A stretch of 64,000 nt of DNA, taken from contig NW_020825374.1 of assembly GCF_003286085.1 (NCBI RefSeq), positions 620,001 through 684,000 on the forward strand. The letters run 5' to 3'. The DNA is from Drosophila persimilis (taxonomy: Eukaryota; Arthropoda; Insecta; Diptera; Drosophilidae). Position numbers and translations under genes: made by a program. Positions 19,517-30,511 of this stretch are shown in pieces. Position 1 is the stretch's first letter. Each line of letters starts with the position of its first letter. A model generated the notes under the pieces. The model had not been told where the DNA came from. It searched no databases and saw only the letters and a list, made by a program, of their open reading frames with translations.

Positions 19517-20881
19517 CTAGGTGTTTTTAGCATAGGCCAGCAGTTCCTGTGGCGTCCTTTTGGAGGCATCTTCCAGTGATGCCAACACTGGGGCGCCCAG
19601 GTATTTCCTCCTTGCCCTTGAGAGAGCCGGACAGTTGCAGATGAGATGTTCCAGGGTTTCGATAGCCCCAGGTTCCTCACATTTCCTACAACTGTCTCTG
19701 TTGGTGATGCCTAGCTTTGCTGCATGTGCAGCCGCCAGACAGTGAACAGTAAGTATTCTCACTAGCAATCTACAGGCCTTTCGTGGTAGGTGCAGTAGGT
19801 AGTGGCTAAGTTTCTCGTTGCGTTCCTTGCACATTATCTTCGAGGTTCTGCAGGTGGTGGAACTCCTCCACCTGCTATTACTCTGTGTTCTAGCCTGCTT
19901 CTCTAGATCGCATTGCAGCGTTCTAAGGGAGACAGGCACGTTCTCGGTTCTCCTATTCTCCAGCCCGACGCCTTCCTTCGCTAGTACCTCCGCCGCTTCG
20001 TTTCCTTCGATGCCCTGGGGGCTGGGAACCCAATAGATCCGCACTGTCTTTGTCGTGCTTAGGATGTCTAATGCCTCCCTGCTCGCCAAGACACTTCTGG
20101 AACTGACCGCGGACGACTGCATGGATCTTATCGCCGCTTGGCTGTCGACGAATAGGTTGACCGCATCGTGTGCACGTTCTGTGAGGAGAGCGACCTCCGC
20201 TGCTTTCCCGATGGCAAAAACTTCTGCCTGGAATATGCTGCATTGGTTCGGTAGCTTATACGACAGCCTTATCTCAGGGTCTGTACAGTAAAGGCCCGCT
20301 CCTAATCCTCCGTCCATCTTGGAGCCATCTGTGTATATATTGATGTCCTCAGTTTGGTCCCTTCCAATTTTCCAGTCTTCAGGTCCCAAAGATGTGGTTG
20401 TTTTGACGTCAAGGCAAGTTTGGGGGGTCATGTAATCAGTTGATCTGGTCATTTCCCTGCCGATTGAACTATGCCCGTATCCTTGTGGCGATAGATTTCC
20501 TGATGCTATGAGGCGTTGTGCTGCCTTTCCCGCAATCAGGCGAGCGTGAATGTCCAGGGGGTCGATTCCGAGTACAGTTTCGAGTGCTTTTGTTAGGGTT
20601 GACCTCAGCGCCCCTGTAATACAGAGCAGAGCCTGTCGCTGAGTCTTTTCCATAAGCTTATGGTATGTCTTCTTTTCAGTAGCCTGCCACCACACTAAGG
20701 CTCCATACAGCAGAGTTGGTCGCACCACCGAGATGTAGATCCAGTGCATTAGAGCAGGTGACAGGTCCCATGTGCTCCTGAGCATCTTCTTGGATGCATA
20801 AAGCGCAATGGTAGCCTTCTTCACCCTTTCCACTACACTACTGGGCCGCCATGTGCCATGTACTGTGCCTAGGTATTTCAC
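19517..20881 (-). pseudogene. LOA-2a ORF2 RT thumb, RNase H and zinc motif
   Basis: In phase with the preceding RT frame, it begins with KYLGTVHGTWRPSSVVERV and the thumb block HWIYISVVRPTLLYGALVW. RNase H follows with INIYTDGSKMDGG near residue 187, FQAEVFAIGKAAE, LFVDSQAAIRSM and VPSPQGIEGNEAAEVLAKEG. The position before QGIEGN is Pro, where the other copies and the family have His. The C-terminus has a C-x2-C...H-x4-C motif (CRKCEEPG ... HLICNC). RNase H plus this motif define the LOA/I/R1-related group. It is open for 454 codons. Confidence 0.87.
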
Positions 20882-20926
20882 CTGTGATTTTGGGGTCAGC
20901 CTAGTTTGGTCAATTTTCGGGGGGGT

Positions 20927-22444
20927 CTATATCGGTACCTTGTACCTCTTGGTAAAGAGGATGAGGTCCGTCTTGTCCGCGTTGATACTGAGTCCTACCT
21001 CTTCCGCCCACTCACGTATCTCCCTGAGTGTACGTTCCATTAAGGAGCTGAGGGTCGATGGACATACACCCGTAATAAGTATGCTTATGTCGTCTGCATA
21101 GGCTGTTATCTTTGGGGCCTTCCTTTCAAATCTCTTGATGAGGTCGTCGACCACCAGATTCCACAGTAGTGGCGACTGGACTCCACCCTGAGGTGTGCCT
21201 CTGTGTGCGCCCTTTACCATGGAAGCAGTGCCCCACTCCGATTGCACCCGTCTGCAACTTAGGAGGTTTGTGATCCAGACGTTGATTGCGAGGTGCATGT
21301 TATTCGCTTCTAGGCGACTTGTTATTGCGGTTGTGGCCACGTTGTTGAATGCTCCTGAGATGTCCACAAATGCTCCCAAAGCATACTTTTTGTTGTGAAG
21401 GGCGCTCTCGGTGGTGGCTACTAGCGAGTGTAGTGCCGTCTCCACTGATTTGCCTTTGGTGTAGGCATGTTGGTTTGTTGACATCAGTCCCCATACCTCA
21501 TTCCTGATGTGCAAGTCCAACAGCTTTTCTAGTGTTTTTAGTATAAAGGAGGTAAGGCCTATCGGTCTGTAATCCTTGGGACTCACGTGGCTGCACTTTC
21601 CTGCCTTAGGGAGGAAGACAACTCTCGAGGTTCTCCATTGGATGGGGATATAGCCCGTACTTAGGCATGCTGAGTATATTGCGAGGAGCCATGGGGTAAT
21701 AACCTCTTTGGTCAACTGCATCATGGCTGGGAATATCCCGTCCAGTCCTGGTGCTTTTATGCCCGCGAAGGAGTCTATGGCCCAGTGGATTCTCTTAGTG
21801 GTTAACAGACCTATTGGAGGGTGCTGTTCCTCGGTTGCTAGGTCCTGATGCTCCTTGGCGTCAGTGACCTCGGTGCATCCAGGGAAGTGCGCCTCCATTA
21901 GTGCTGTTAGGGCTTCTTTACTGCCCTCTGTCCACTGTCCGTTGTCTAGTTTTAGTTGGCTCTGTACTGTGGGCTGCTTTGAAAGCAGCTTCCTTTGTGC
22001 CCTACGTATTTCCTTCTTGTAGCTCCTAAGTATAATTTTATATTCCTCATTGACACTCTCTTCGTTCGCTTGTTTGGCGATCTTGAAGAATTCCTTGAGG
22101 TTGTTCCTTTGGAGAGAGAGATCTCGGTTCCACCAGAGTGGCTTGGACCTCCTCTTCGTTCTCGAGGGTTTGCACGATGCATGGTAGGCGTTCAGTAACT
22201 CCTTGGATAGGGTCTTTAGGGACTTCTCTATATCCTCCGCGGATTTCACTGAGCCCGGATTCGCGGGGCTTCGTAGTAACTGTCTTTTTAAAATTTGCCC
22301 AGTTTGTGTTCCGGGGGTTTCTATAGACTGTTTTCTTCGAAGGGTGTTTGAATTCGCACTTGAACTGAATGTACTTATGGTCTGAGAAGGATGGTCTTTC
22401 GAGGACCCTCCAGCTAGATACCGTAGTACTGTTTCCCGTTGCAA
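20927..22444 (-). pseudogene. LOA-2a ORF2 linker and reverse transcriptase
   Basis: It carries the WWNRDLSLQRNNLKEFF linker, then RT blocks SFAGIKAPGLDGIFPAMMQL, VVFLPKAGKCSHVSPKDYRPI, HAYTKGKSVETALHSLV, the catalytic Asp block GAFVDISGAFNNV, HRGTPQGGVQSPLLWNLVV and YADDISILI, and LSINADKTDLILFTKRYKV. A 60-bp deletion in the linker, present here and in LOA-2c but not in 2b, removes a WRNFCANIE... segment. The frame ends at a TAG (20927-20929). The downstream frame is in the same phase, so this is a simple nonsense codon, shared by all three LOA-2 copies. Confidence 0.86.
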
Positions 22445-23027
22445 GTGTGAGGTCTAGCATGTTGGATGAGGTCGGACCTACGAAGGTGTGCTCCTCCCCA
22501 ACGTTTGCTATATATAAATTAGTTGCTAGTATAAAGTCTAAGAGTGACTTACCTCTGTCATTGATGTCGGTGCTTCCCCACACATTGTGGTGGGCATTGG
22601 CGTCCGTTCCGATGACGAGTTGATTGTTTTTGGTGCCGGGTTCTGTCACCAGGCTCCTGAGTTCATCGGGTGGTGCGGGTCTGTCGTGAGCCATGTAGCA
22701 GGAAGCCACCAGAAGGCGCTTTTCCTCATTTTCCAGCATCACAACCGTCACGTCATCCGTGCTGTAATGAGACATAAGGTAAGCATGGATTCCCTTTCGT
22801 ACGAGTACGACGGTTCTGTTCCTGCTTACCGATGTTGAGTAGAACAGGTTATGATTTGAGGACTTTAGTCCGGCCACTGAATTGCCTGTCGCTATCCAGG
22901 GCTCCTGGACTAGAGCTATGTCGGCGAGCCCTTGCTCCATGACGATGAGGAGCTCCGCCGACGCTACCTTGCTTTTATGCAAGTTGAGCTGCAGCACACT
23001 CAGCATGGGTGGCTGGCTCACTTGCAC
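22047..23027 (-). pseudogene. LOA-2a ORF2 endonuclease
   Basis: The frame includes VLQLNLHKSKVASAELL (catalytic Asn), DIALVQEPWIATGNSVAGL (catalytic Glu), TVVLVRKGIHAYL and VIGTDANAHHNVWGSTD (catalytic Asp and Asn). It ends with the SFSDHKYI region that carries the final Asp-His. About 230 residues form the complete endonuclease. A frameshift near 22290 (also present in LOA-2c) puts the rest out of register; the correct frame continues in 20927-22444. Endonuclease catalytic residues all appear present. Confidence 0.83.
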
Positions 23028-23451
23028 CTGACGGGTTGACTACCAGCGTCAGGTCACCGTCTTCCTCTTCTTCGTCTTCAAGCGCAAGACCCTGGGCGGC
23101 CTCCACGATGGACTCGAGACCTAAGTCCTTTTCCAACTCGCCTGCCTGCAGGGTATGCGCGTCCTTGTCCTCAGGGTGGCGCTTTTTGAGGCGCAGGTAG
23201 ACGCTACCCATGCCCCACGCCATCTTCCCGAACTTGGGGTATAGCAGATCCTCTGCTTCCTTGTTTATTTGTAGGATCACACATTGGCCCCCCTCGTTGG
23301 GTAGTGGGCTACCAATGTGTAGGATCCCCCAATCGGCCGTTGGCACGTCCGCGTTTTGCAGCTGAAGGAGCTTCAGCGCTCGGTCCACCTGGATTGTGAT
23401 GGGGAAGAGTACCTTCGCCTTAGGCTTGGACGGGATAAGCTCCCGGTCCAC
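22975..23451 (-). pseudogene. LOA-2a ORF1 C-terminal part
   Basis: Visible features are a VTFPITIQ-like strand region, CVILQINKEAEDLL, MGSVYLRLKKRHPEDKD and an acidic C-terminal tail (EDEEEEDGDLTLVV). This fits the C-terminal region of LOA ORF1, an RNA-binding protein. The N-terminus and zinc knuckles are missing because the copy starts here. The frame overlaps the ORF2 start (23027) as is usual for closely packed ORF1/ORF2. Confidence 0.7.
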
Positions 23452-23467
23452 AACCTCCAGCTTGGCC

Positions 23468-25460
23468 TATATATACAAATAAATAAAAAAAAAACATTAA
23501 AATTAAATTAAACTGTACGCCATCGGACTCCGACACGACAAAATAAATCGTGGAGGAACTTTTTCCGTACAGGGCTGAACAAGGCCCGTGGGCCGGACTC
23601 CATCCCGAACAGAACCCTCTTGCTCGCCCTTTCCACGCGTCCGCGCATCTTTGCAAAGCTGCTCAATCAGTACCTTCGCGAAGGAGTGTTCCCTGTGAGG
23701 TGGAAAATCCAGAAGCTGGTGCTCATTCCCAAGCCAGGCAAGCCACCGGGGACACCGTCGTCGTATAGGCCAATCTGCCTAATCGACACCGCGGGTAAAC
23801 TGCTTGAGAAGGTGGTTTGCGCGCGGCTGGAACGTTCCATCATGGAGGCTGGCGACCTCTCACCGCATCAATACGGCTTTCGCAAGGCCCGATCCACGAT
23901 AGACGGCGTTCGTAAGGTGGTGGACATTGCCTCCTGTGCAATTCCCGGCACTCGGTGGAAAGGCGGCGGGAAAGGGTATTTCCTAGTGGTCTCACTAGAC
24001 ATAAAGAACGCGTTCAACACGGCGAGGTGCTGGAGAGTTTCGACACACCCAGGTACCTTCAACGGATGGTACAAAGCTACTTTGAGAGAAGGCTGCTTTT
24101 GTACGACACGCAGGCTGGCACGGAGAAATACGAGGTATCGGCAGGCAACCCGCAGGCCTCAGAACTGGGCCCCACACTGTGGAACGCAATGTACGATGGC
24201 ATCTTGCGACTCAGCCTCCCCCACGGAGTACACATGGCCGGTTTTGCAGACGATGTGGTAGTCCTAGTGGTGGCAAAAGGCCTGTCCGTCGTGGAAACGA
24301 CCTGCAACCAGACGATAGCGCGCATCCAACCGTGCCTGGACCAGGTCGGGCTCGAGCTCGCACCCCACAAAACAGAGGCAGTGCTGGTTTCCAGCCGGAA
24401 GAAAGTTGAGATGGCCAACATCTCGGTGGCAGGTACCTTGGTGTCATCTAAGCGCGCTATCAAATACCTTGGTGTCTTGGTAGACACACGTCTCTGCTTT
24501 CGGGAGTACTTGGCCTACATGGGCACGAAGGCGGCGACCACCAACGGTGCGCTCTCGAGGCTAATGCTGAACACCCGAGGACCAAAGCAATGGCGACGAC
24601 AACTATTAACGAGTGTCACGAGTTCGGTGATGTTATATGTGGGGCCAATCTGGGCAAGGCCGTTCAAACAGCGAGCTACAAACGGGGTCTGGCAGCCACG
24701 CACCGCCTCTTTTCGATTCGGAGCACCAGTGACTTCCGTACGGTCTCGGACGAGGCAGCTCACGTGATCGCGGGTATAGTACCCCTGGAATTCCTGGCGG
24801 AGGAACGGTCCACCTACTACCAGGAAACACATGGCAGAGAAATAGACGTGGCTGCGAAAAGGCAGGTACGCATGGCGTGCAAACAGGAGAGCCTCAGAAG
24901 GTGGCAACAGCGCTGGGACAAGACCACTAAAAGGCGATGGACCCACCAGCCTATCCCGTTCATCGACGCGTGAGTAAACAGGAAGCATGGGCAGGTCAAC
25001 TTTTACCTGACTCAGCTCCTCAGCGGTCACGGCTGCTTCCGAAGCTACCTTAATCGCTTCGGGCACGCGGACTCCGCAGAATGCTGTTGGTGCGGGCACA
25101 ACGTAGAGGAGGATGCCGAACATGCAATATTTTCGTTTGGCAGGTTCGCAGCGCAGCGCCAGCGGCTAGAAGTAACGCTGGGTGGGGCCGTAACCAAGCA
25201 GAACGTGGTGCCGTGCATGCTCCTGTCCCCGGATAACTGGGAGGCGACGAGCAACTTCGCGGCGATCATTATGAGGGAACAGTGCGCTGTTGAGCGCCAG
25301 ACAAGAAGACCAGCTAGACTAAACGAAGCCTGCAAATGTGTGAAGCATTGCTTCACGGCCGTACCACACATGTTGGGCTTGCATAGCCCAACTTCTATTA
25401 TAGTTTGAATTAAGTATAAAATAAGTTGTAAATACAAGCAATTAAATGAAATAAAAAAAA
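23468..25460 (+). mobile_element. R1-clade element, 5' truncated (R1-b, left copy)
   Basis: An AT-rich join of ~60 bp (23468-23520) leads into RT sequence. ORF2 from the RT fingers to the C-terminal zinc motif follows, then a 3' UTR ending in AAATGAAATAAAAAAAAAAAA. Its twin is R1-b' at 54990-57020 on the minus strand. Confidence 0.82.
23575..25408 (+). pseudogene. R1-b ORF2 RT to C-terminus (left copy)
   Basis: Pieces in three frames give LNKARGPDSIPNRTLL, VLIPKPGKPPGTPSSYRPI, HQYGFRKARSTIDGVRKVV and LVVSLDIKNAFNTAR. A 19-bp deletion near 24028 (absent in R1-b') shifts the frame, after which QASELGPTLWNAMYD, the catalytic GFADDVVVLV and KTEAVLVSSRKKV follow. A further frameshift near 24665 is shared with R1-b'. 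At 24971-24973 an in-frame TGA replaces the Trp expected after FIDA, also shared. The final part (to 25408) carries FYLTQLLSGHGCF and the CCWCGHNVEEDAEH zinc-type motif with a damaged last Cys. There is no RNase H, as in R1. Confidence 0.83.
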
Positions 25461-26126
25461 AAAATCATGGAACACAGCAATCTTGAGAGAAAAGCTAAAC
25501 ATGTAAGCTTTCCAATCGCACCTATCGCACTTGGGGACGAATTATATACGTGCAGACATAGCATCTCGTTTTATAGACTGCAACGCATTGTAGCATACAA
25601 GCTCATACAACGACACTCTGCGCAGGAGAACTGAATCATGCCCGCACTATAATCCTGCGAACCATCCAACAAGTCAAACAACAAGCATAGTTAAAATAGT
25701 TACAACGCTAGCAGACTGTGGATAAAAAGAGCGCGATCATATCGCTATCCCCCTTCCTAGGAGACGATGAGCTCATCCGAGATAGTGGTAGACTTGAAGA
25801 AGCTCTACTTCCATACAACGCAAAACACCCATTTTTGCTACCATACAATGACTCAATCGTCAAAATGATCTTGCGTGAACTCCATGAAGAGAACATGCAT
25901 TGTGGTGCTCAAGTATTAAGAGCGATTACAAGACAACATTATTGGATCATCAATGACAAGACAATGGCTAGAAGCATCATTCACAGCTGTGTTATATGCA
26001 CCAAGGCTAGACCAAAGCTGATGTACCAGATCATTAGCAATCTTCCAGCACAAGAGTGCTTGTGTGAGCACGCCCATTTCCCAATTCAGGCGTCGACTAC
26101 TGTGGACCGAATTCGATCCACCGTTT
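25460..26126 (+). pseudogene. BEL integrase zinc-binding scrap
   Basis: From GTG 25718 the frame reads SLSPFLGDDELIRDSGRLEE, AKHPFLLPYND, LRELHEENMHCGAQ and IHSCVICTKARPK. This is the HHCC zinc-binding module at the N-terminus of BEL/Pao integrase, with all four ligands visible. Upstream (25460-25717) only broken pol-like frames with stops are seen. It is cut on the right by CR1-B at about 26127. The type AKHPFLLP plus HHCC is closer to the roo-like BEL (36830-37816) than to BEL-4, but the family is unproven. Its inverted twin is at 54353-54990. Confidence 0.75.
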
Positions 26127-26309
26127 GACACCATTTGCTCCGCCAAATTTTGGCCGGAGCATTTGGGGGTGAAGGAGTTTAGGTCTAAGAAGAAGAATAG
26201 GCCCCCCATATCCCTTACAAATCTTTCCAGTGTGCCACCCTCAACCTCAACTTCCTCTTCCTCAACTTCCCGTCTTGCTTCCACCTTTCCAAAAAACTAA
26301 CTTCTCTTT

Positions 26310-26750
26310 TAGTTCTTGGTGACTTTAACTTTCCAGGAACTGTTTGGTCTTCGATAAACGAGTCTAGTAACCTAGTGTCCATGACACGACATGACTTTGT
26401 TGATGGCTTGCTTGACCTGTCCCTGTCTCAAGTCAATCATGTGAAAAATTCCTTGGGTCGATTGCTTGATCTGTGCTTTGTTTCGGATCCGACCTTAGTG
26501 TTGTTAACCCGAGCCCTTCCGCTCACTATACCTGAAGACGCCTACCATCCTACTTTCGAGGTGTCGCTAGATATAGGACCAACTGTATTGGATCGGTCGA
26601 GTAGACTACCTGAACGTGTCCGCTGCTTTCGTAAAGCCGAGTTTGCGAAGCTTAATAACCTCATTAGGGATTTTGATTGGTCCGCTTTGTACTTGTGCAC
26701 TGATGTCATAAAAGGCATACAAACTTTTTACAATTGCTCTTTTTGATTCT
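26310..26750 (+). pseudogene. CR1-B endonuclease C-terminal part
   Basis: The sequence VLGDFNFPGTVW through LSQVNHVKNSLGRLLDLCFVSD and FEVSLDIGPTVLD is the second half of the endonuclease. About 410 bp encoding its first half are missing at ~26315, compared with the right arm (53740-54153). The break joins TTCTCTTTTAGT directly to TCTTGGTGACTTT. Near 26745 the frame is lost in the linker. Confidence 0.8.
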
Positions 26751-26984
26751 TGTGTCCCGCTTTCTTGTCCGATTAGATCTGGAAAACCCCCTTGGTTTAC
26801 CAAAGAGTTATCCAGCCTAAAAAACTTAAAATCAAGACTTTATAAAAAATGTCAGGAAGTTGGTTCTCCTACTTCTCACTCTCGCTATGTAATAGCTCGG
26901 TCAAACTTTTCAGTTCTTAATGCTCAATGCTATAAGAACTACCTATCTCGTTGCAGGATACGTTTTTCTCAGGACCCTAAACAG

Positions 26985-28712
26985 TTTTACTGCTTCGTAA
27001 ACAGTAAGCGTAGAACGTCCGCACACCCATCCTCGCTATCATTTTGTAATACTTCGGCAAATAATGATCAGGCAATTGCCGATCTTTTTGCCCAGTTTTT
27101 CCAAACCACCTATTCTGAGGAACGCTACTCTGGTCAACCGTACCCATACGGATTACCGAGGTCGAACGGCATTTTCAGTCCCTTGTTAAATGAATATTCC
27201 CTACTTCAAGATCTTCGACTAGTTAAGCCGGTGTTTTCACCGGGTCCAGACGGGGTTCCAGGTTGTGTACTCAGGTACTGCGCCGAGGCTCTGTGTGGAC
27301 CATTGCTTAAACTATTCACCCTGTCCATTCATTCCTCTTGCTTCCCCCCAATCTGGAAGGAATCGTTTATAATTCCTCTCCATTAAAATGGTAGCAAGTC
27401 TGATGCAAAAAATTATAGAGGTATAGCAAAGTTATCCGCTATTCCCAAATTGTTTGAGAAGGTTTTAACTCCGCACTTGCAACATCTCTGCAAGTCACTT
27501 ATATCTCCAACTCAGCATGGATTTATAAGGCGGCGATCAACCACCACGAACTTGTTAGAGTTTACCTCTTTCATTATTAAAGGCTTTCAAGGTAACTTAC
27601 AGACGGATGTTATTTACACCGACTTTAGTAAAGCATTCGACTCTGTAAACCATTCCCTTTTAGCACATAAACTTGACCTTTTAGGGTTTCCGCCCAACCT
27701 CCTGAGATGGATTTCCAGCTATCTTTGTTCTAGGTCTCAAAGAGTCCTCTTCAAAAACTCCCTCTCTTCACCAGTAAAGGTTTCTTCGGGAGTACCACAG
27801 GGCAGCCATCTAGGCCCCTTACTCTTCACACTCTTTATTAATGACTTGCCTTCAGTATTAACATACTCTCGAGTACTTATGTATGCGGATGATGTCAAAC
27901 TCTGTGTCCAGTACAAGGACATTTCATTTCATTCTCGCTTGCAATCCGATCTCAATAGCTTTCAGTCATGGTGTTGTGCGAACTTGTTACACCTCAATGC
28001 CTCGAAATGCAAAGTTATGACATTTCATCGTTTTAGCCCTTTGTTGGCTCCCTACACCCTATTTGGGGGTTCTCTTGAGAGAATTACCCTGGTGGATGAT
28101 CTGGGTGTTATGTTAGACCCCAAGTTAAAGTTTTCCGAACACATTTCTACCATGGTAAATAAGGCCATGGGCGTGCTTGGGTTTATAAAGAGGTGGTCAA
28201 AGGAATTTGACGACCCCTATATAACAAAGACTCTCTATACCTCGCTTGTTCGTCCGATCCTAGAATACGGCTCCTGTGTATGGTGCCCTCAGTACAAAGT
28301 ACACCAGGACCGTATAGAATCAGTACAGAAAAACTTTTTACTCTTTGCTCTGCGGGGCCTTAACTGGGATGCGGGTGTAAGACTCCCATCTTACTCTAGT
28401 AGACTATTATTAGTAAACCTCCCATCCTTAGTTAACCGTAGAAAAATGCTTGGTGTGATATTTATGCACAACTTGATCAGGGGTGACATAGACAGCCCTG
28501 ATCTGTTGAGCCGCATAAACTTCACGATTCCTATTAGACTGACTAGAAACTTTATACCGTTGTTCCTTCCACTTTGTAGATCGAATTATTCCTTGCATGA
28601 ACCGTTTAGGGTCTTATGCTCGGATTATAATTCCCTCTACCATATTATATCCTCCACTAATTCTCTTCCTCTTATTAAATTACTAATCCTTACACACCTT
28701 TCTAGTAATTAG
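26985..28712 (+). pseudogene. CR1-B reverse transcriptase
   Basis: The linker and fingers (CCTTGTTAAATGAATATTCC region, then VKPVFSPGPDGVPGCVLRY) are open to a TAA at 27384-27386, where the related copies have Lys. From 27450 a 420-codon frame contains HGFIRRRSTTTNLLEF, YTDFSKAFDSVNHSLLAH, SGVPQGSHLGPLLFTLFIND, the catalytic MYADDVKLCVQY, LLHLNASKCKVMTFHR and the thumb to LTHLSSN. There is no RNase H. It is the best-kept CR1 RT in the window and the reference used here for indels in copies A, C and D. Confidence 0.87.
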
Positions 28713-29008
28713 TAATTGTAGTGGTATTTGTATTTTGTATTTTATTGCATGCTTAATTTCTTAATAAGTTTAGTGCTAATTTTCCTCGAATGTTAGTCTA
28801 ATATCTATCTTTCTTGCATGCTCGCGTTTGGTTCGGCTACGCACCGCGCGTCATGCGGCAGCGCCCCTCGGTCGGTTGGGCGGGAGGAGGGCTGCGTTTT
28901 GCCTGGGATCCGCGCGTAACAGCCTTCTGCTGGTGTCACACGGGCCACTTGACGGTGCAGTAATTGCATCGCCTCTTGATAGATGCAGTCATTGCATGTC
29001 AACGTCCA
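28713..29008 (+). repeat. CR1-B 3' UTR with GC-rich tail module
   Basis: An AT-rich 3' UTR is followed from about 28815 by a ~195-bp GC-rich module, 80-90% alike by eye to 12515-12714. Shorter versions occur at 36732-36829 and 43616-43713. Confidence 0.75.
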
Positions 29009-29010
29009 TA

Positions 29011-30018
29011 TTATGATATGTTGCGCTTATGTTTAAATGTAAATTTAGTCACAACTATATCAACAGGCGAAGTGTTAAGTTTAGAGGAAAAATGTTGTTT
29101 AACATCCTCCGTTGTAGCCTCAGGAATAGGACGAGAAACAAATATTGCTTTCCGATGGACAACTGCTCTAAGTTGAAGTCCCGTGTGAGATCGAGATGGT
29201 GGGGCCACTCCTAAAAGAGATCTCGGTCCAAGGGCAGAGGAATTGGCAGCAATGGCTGTAGCAGGAGTTGGAGTAGGAATTGGAGCAGGAATTCGAGCAG
29301 GAATTGGCAAGACGTCGTCAGCAACCAGCACACCCGCACTAGGAGCACTCACCGCGTCAGAAGTGACGGCCACAGAAACTGCAGGGATGGGATTGATGCT
29401 GTTGGGAAGTTGGGTGCTCGAAGGAAGCACATTGCTCGGTGTAAAGAACTCCGGAGCCACCGTTGGCGGATTTACAGACAACGGCGTGGCATGACTACAC
29501 GGAAATGCTTCCGATGGATGAAGGTGGGAGGCAGGCGTACTAATCGGATTAGGTTGCAAGAGATTGGTATCATTATGCGGAATTTTCCGTCTAGGCGATT
29601 TGCTCAAGAGTTTGAGCCCAAGAAACTGTGATTCAAGGGCAAGAAAATTCTCGTTGAGAGCCACAAATTGTTTCCGGACATCCAGAAACCCAGTTCGAGT
29701 CTGTCTCATAAATGTGCGCATTTCGGCCTCAATCTCCCGACAAGCCAGACATGACCAAGACAGGCCCATGCGTTTCGAGATCACATCGTTCAGCCGGCCA
29801 AAATTTCCACCACCTACACATTTTATGTGGGCAAAATTGTCGCACAGCCAGCAGCTAAGAAATGAATCACCAATGATAACACCACCGAATTCACATTTTT
29901 TTGCACTACAAACGATTGCCATTATTGACAGCAGTAGAATCACTGTGCACGAATAATAAAAGAACGGAGTGAGATCGCAGGTAAAGTAGGAGAGCAGACA
30001 GCAGAGCGAGCCAGACAA
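29011..30018 (-). pseudogene. CR1 ORF1 with PHD-like finger (minus strand)
   Basis: The likely start is ATG 29922 (MAIVCSAKKCEF); the 32 codons before it look like leader. A PHD/RING-type cysteine pattern follows: CSAKKC, CWLCDNFAHIKC and WSCLACREIE. Then come a helical FMRQTRTGFLDVRKQF, SPRRKIPHND and a long Pro/Ala/Val-rich spacer with a short repeat (IPARIPAPIPTPTP). The RRM-like end FVSRPIPEATTEDVKQHF completes it. It stops at HKRNIS where the element is cut by the CR1-B tail. It is the same ORF1 type as copy A but clearly a different subfamily. The zinc finger is complete; the C-terminus is truncated. Confidence 0.78.
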
Positions 30019-30510
30019 TCAGCTGCAGTGGCAATAATTCAAAGCAGATGATCCAACGAAGTGCAGAAAACGAGCAGTAAACTCACCAAAGCAGAGATAC
30101 AAAAGAAAAGTCCACAGACAGGGAGAGTATAGGCAATCCAGAGAGAGTGAGAGCAACAATGCGAGCAGCCCGCTTATGCTCACGAGAGAGTGTGGGCGAT
30201 GCAAACGCTGATGCGCGAGAACAGTGCACACCGAAGAAGCGATTACGAAAAGCAGACTGGGCAAAAAACAATAAGAAATGGCCTGCACGAGTCCGATGCG
30301 TTACGTTGCAATATTGAATTTATATTAAACACTTGTTTACAAACAAAACACTGGTGGTTAACACAAAGTAGAATCAAATTAAAGAGATGCGATAATATAT
30401 CAAAACAAAGTCACAACAATGTTGTATGATATTTAGGCAAAGGGCGGAGAATGCGGGAGCAAGAAAAAAACGCAACCGGCATAAGCAAGAGCTAGAAGCG
30501 TATGGCCGGA
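30019..30510 (-). other. CR1 5' leader (minus strand), no gene
   Basis: This is the region upstream of the ORF1 above, purine-rich on the plus strand (AGAGAGTGAGAG). It joins CR1-C head to head at about 30511. No feature other than the presumed 5' UTR is seen. Confidence 0.45.
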
Positions 30511-30511
30511 G

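Larger units (their letters stand above)
19385..23467 (-). mobile_element. LOA-clade non-LTR element copy 2a, 5' truncated in ORF1
   Basis: Read on the minus strand it has the end of ORF1, then ORF2 with endonuclease, RT, RNase H and a C-terminal zinc motif, the LOA/Bilbo layout. The 3' end is a (CCTAA)n tail at 19385-19402. TATATATA lies on both sides (19373-19382 and 23468-23475) and is a plausible though low-complexity target duplication. It is the best-preserved of the three LOA-2 copies and the outer part of the left arm of the large inverted duplication. Confidence 0.87.
19385..26893. repeat. left arm of a large inverted duplication
   Basis: The order LOA-2 (-), R1-b (+), BEL integrase scrap (+), CR1 (+) is repeated in reverse complement at 53163-61030. 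The same junctions occur between the elements, and shared small lesions run throughout. The arm lacks about 410 bp of CR1 near 26310, 19 bp near 24028 and ~21 bp near 23520 that the right arm keeps. Confidence 0.88.
26127..29008 (+). mobile_element. CR1-clade element copy B
   Basis: It starts in the ORF1 C-terminal region (FDTICSAKFWPEHL), has a shortened endonuclease, a good RT, and the complete 3' end with the GC-rich tail module ending at CATTGCATGTCAACG (29008). Its left ~770 bp is duplicated in inverted orientation at 53163-54352. Confidence 0.86.

Noticed and set aside
19818..23200. Several 60-100 codon plus-strand frames opposite LOA-2a
   Set aside because: They lie antisense to a well-defined ORF2 and appear at mirrored positions in every LOA-2 copy, so they are shadow frames.
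24515..25123. 202-codon minus-strand frame, also at 55337-55945 on the plus strand
   Set aside because: It is antisense to the R1 RT C-terminus, has no recognisable domain, and its length is explained by the codon bias of the R1 frame.
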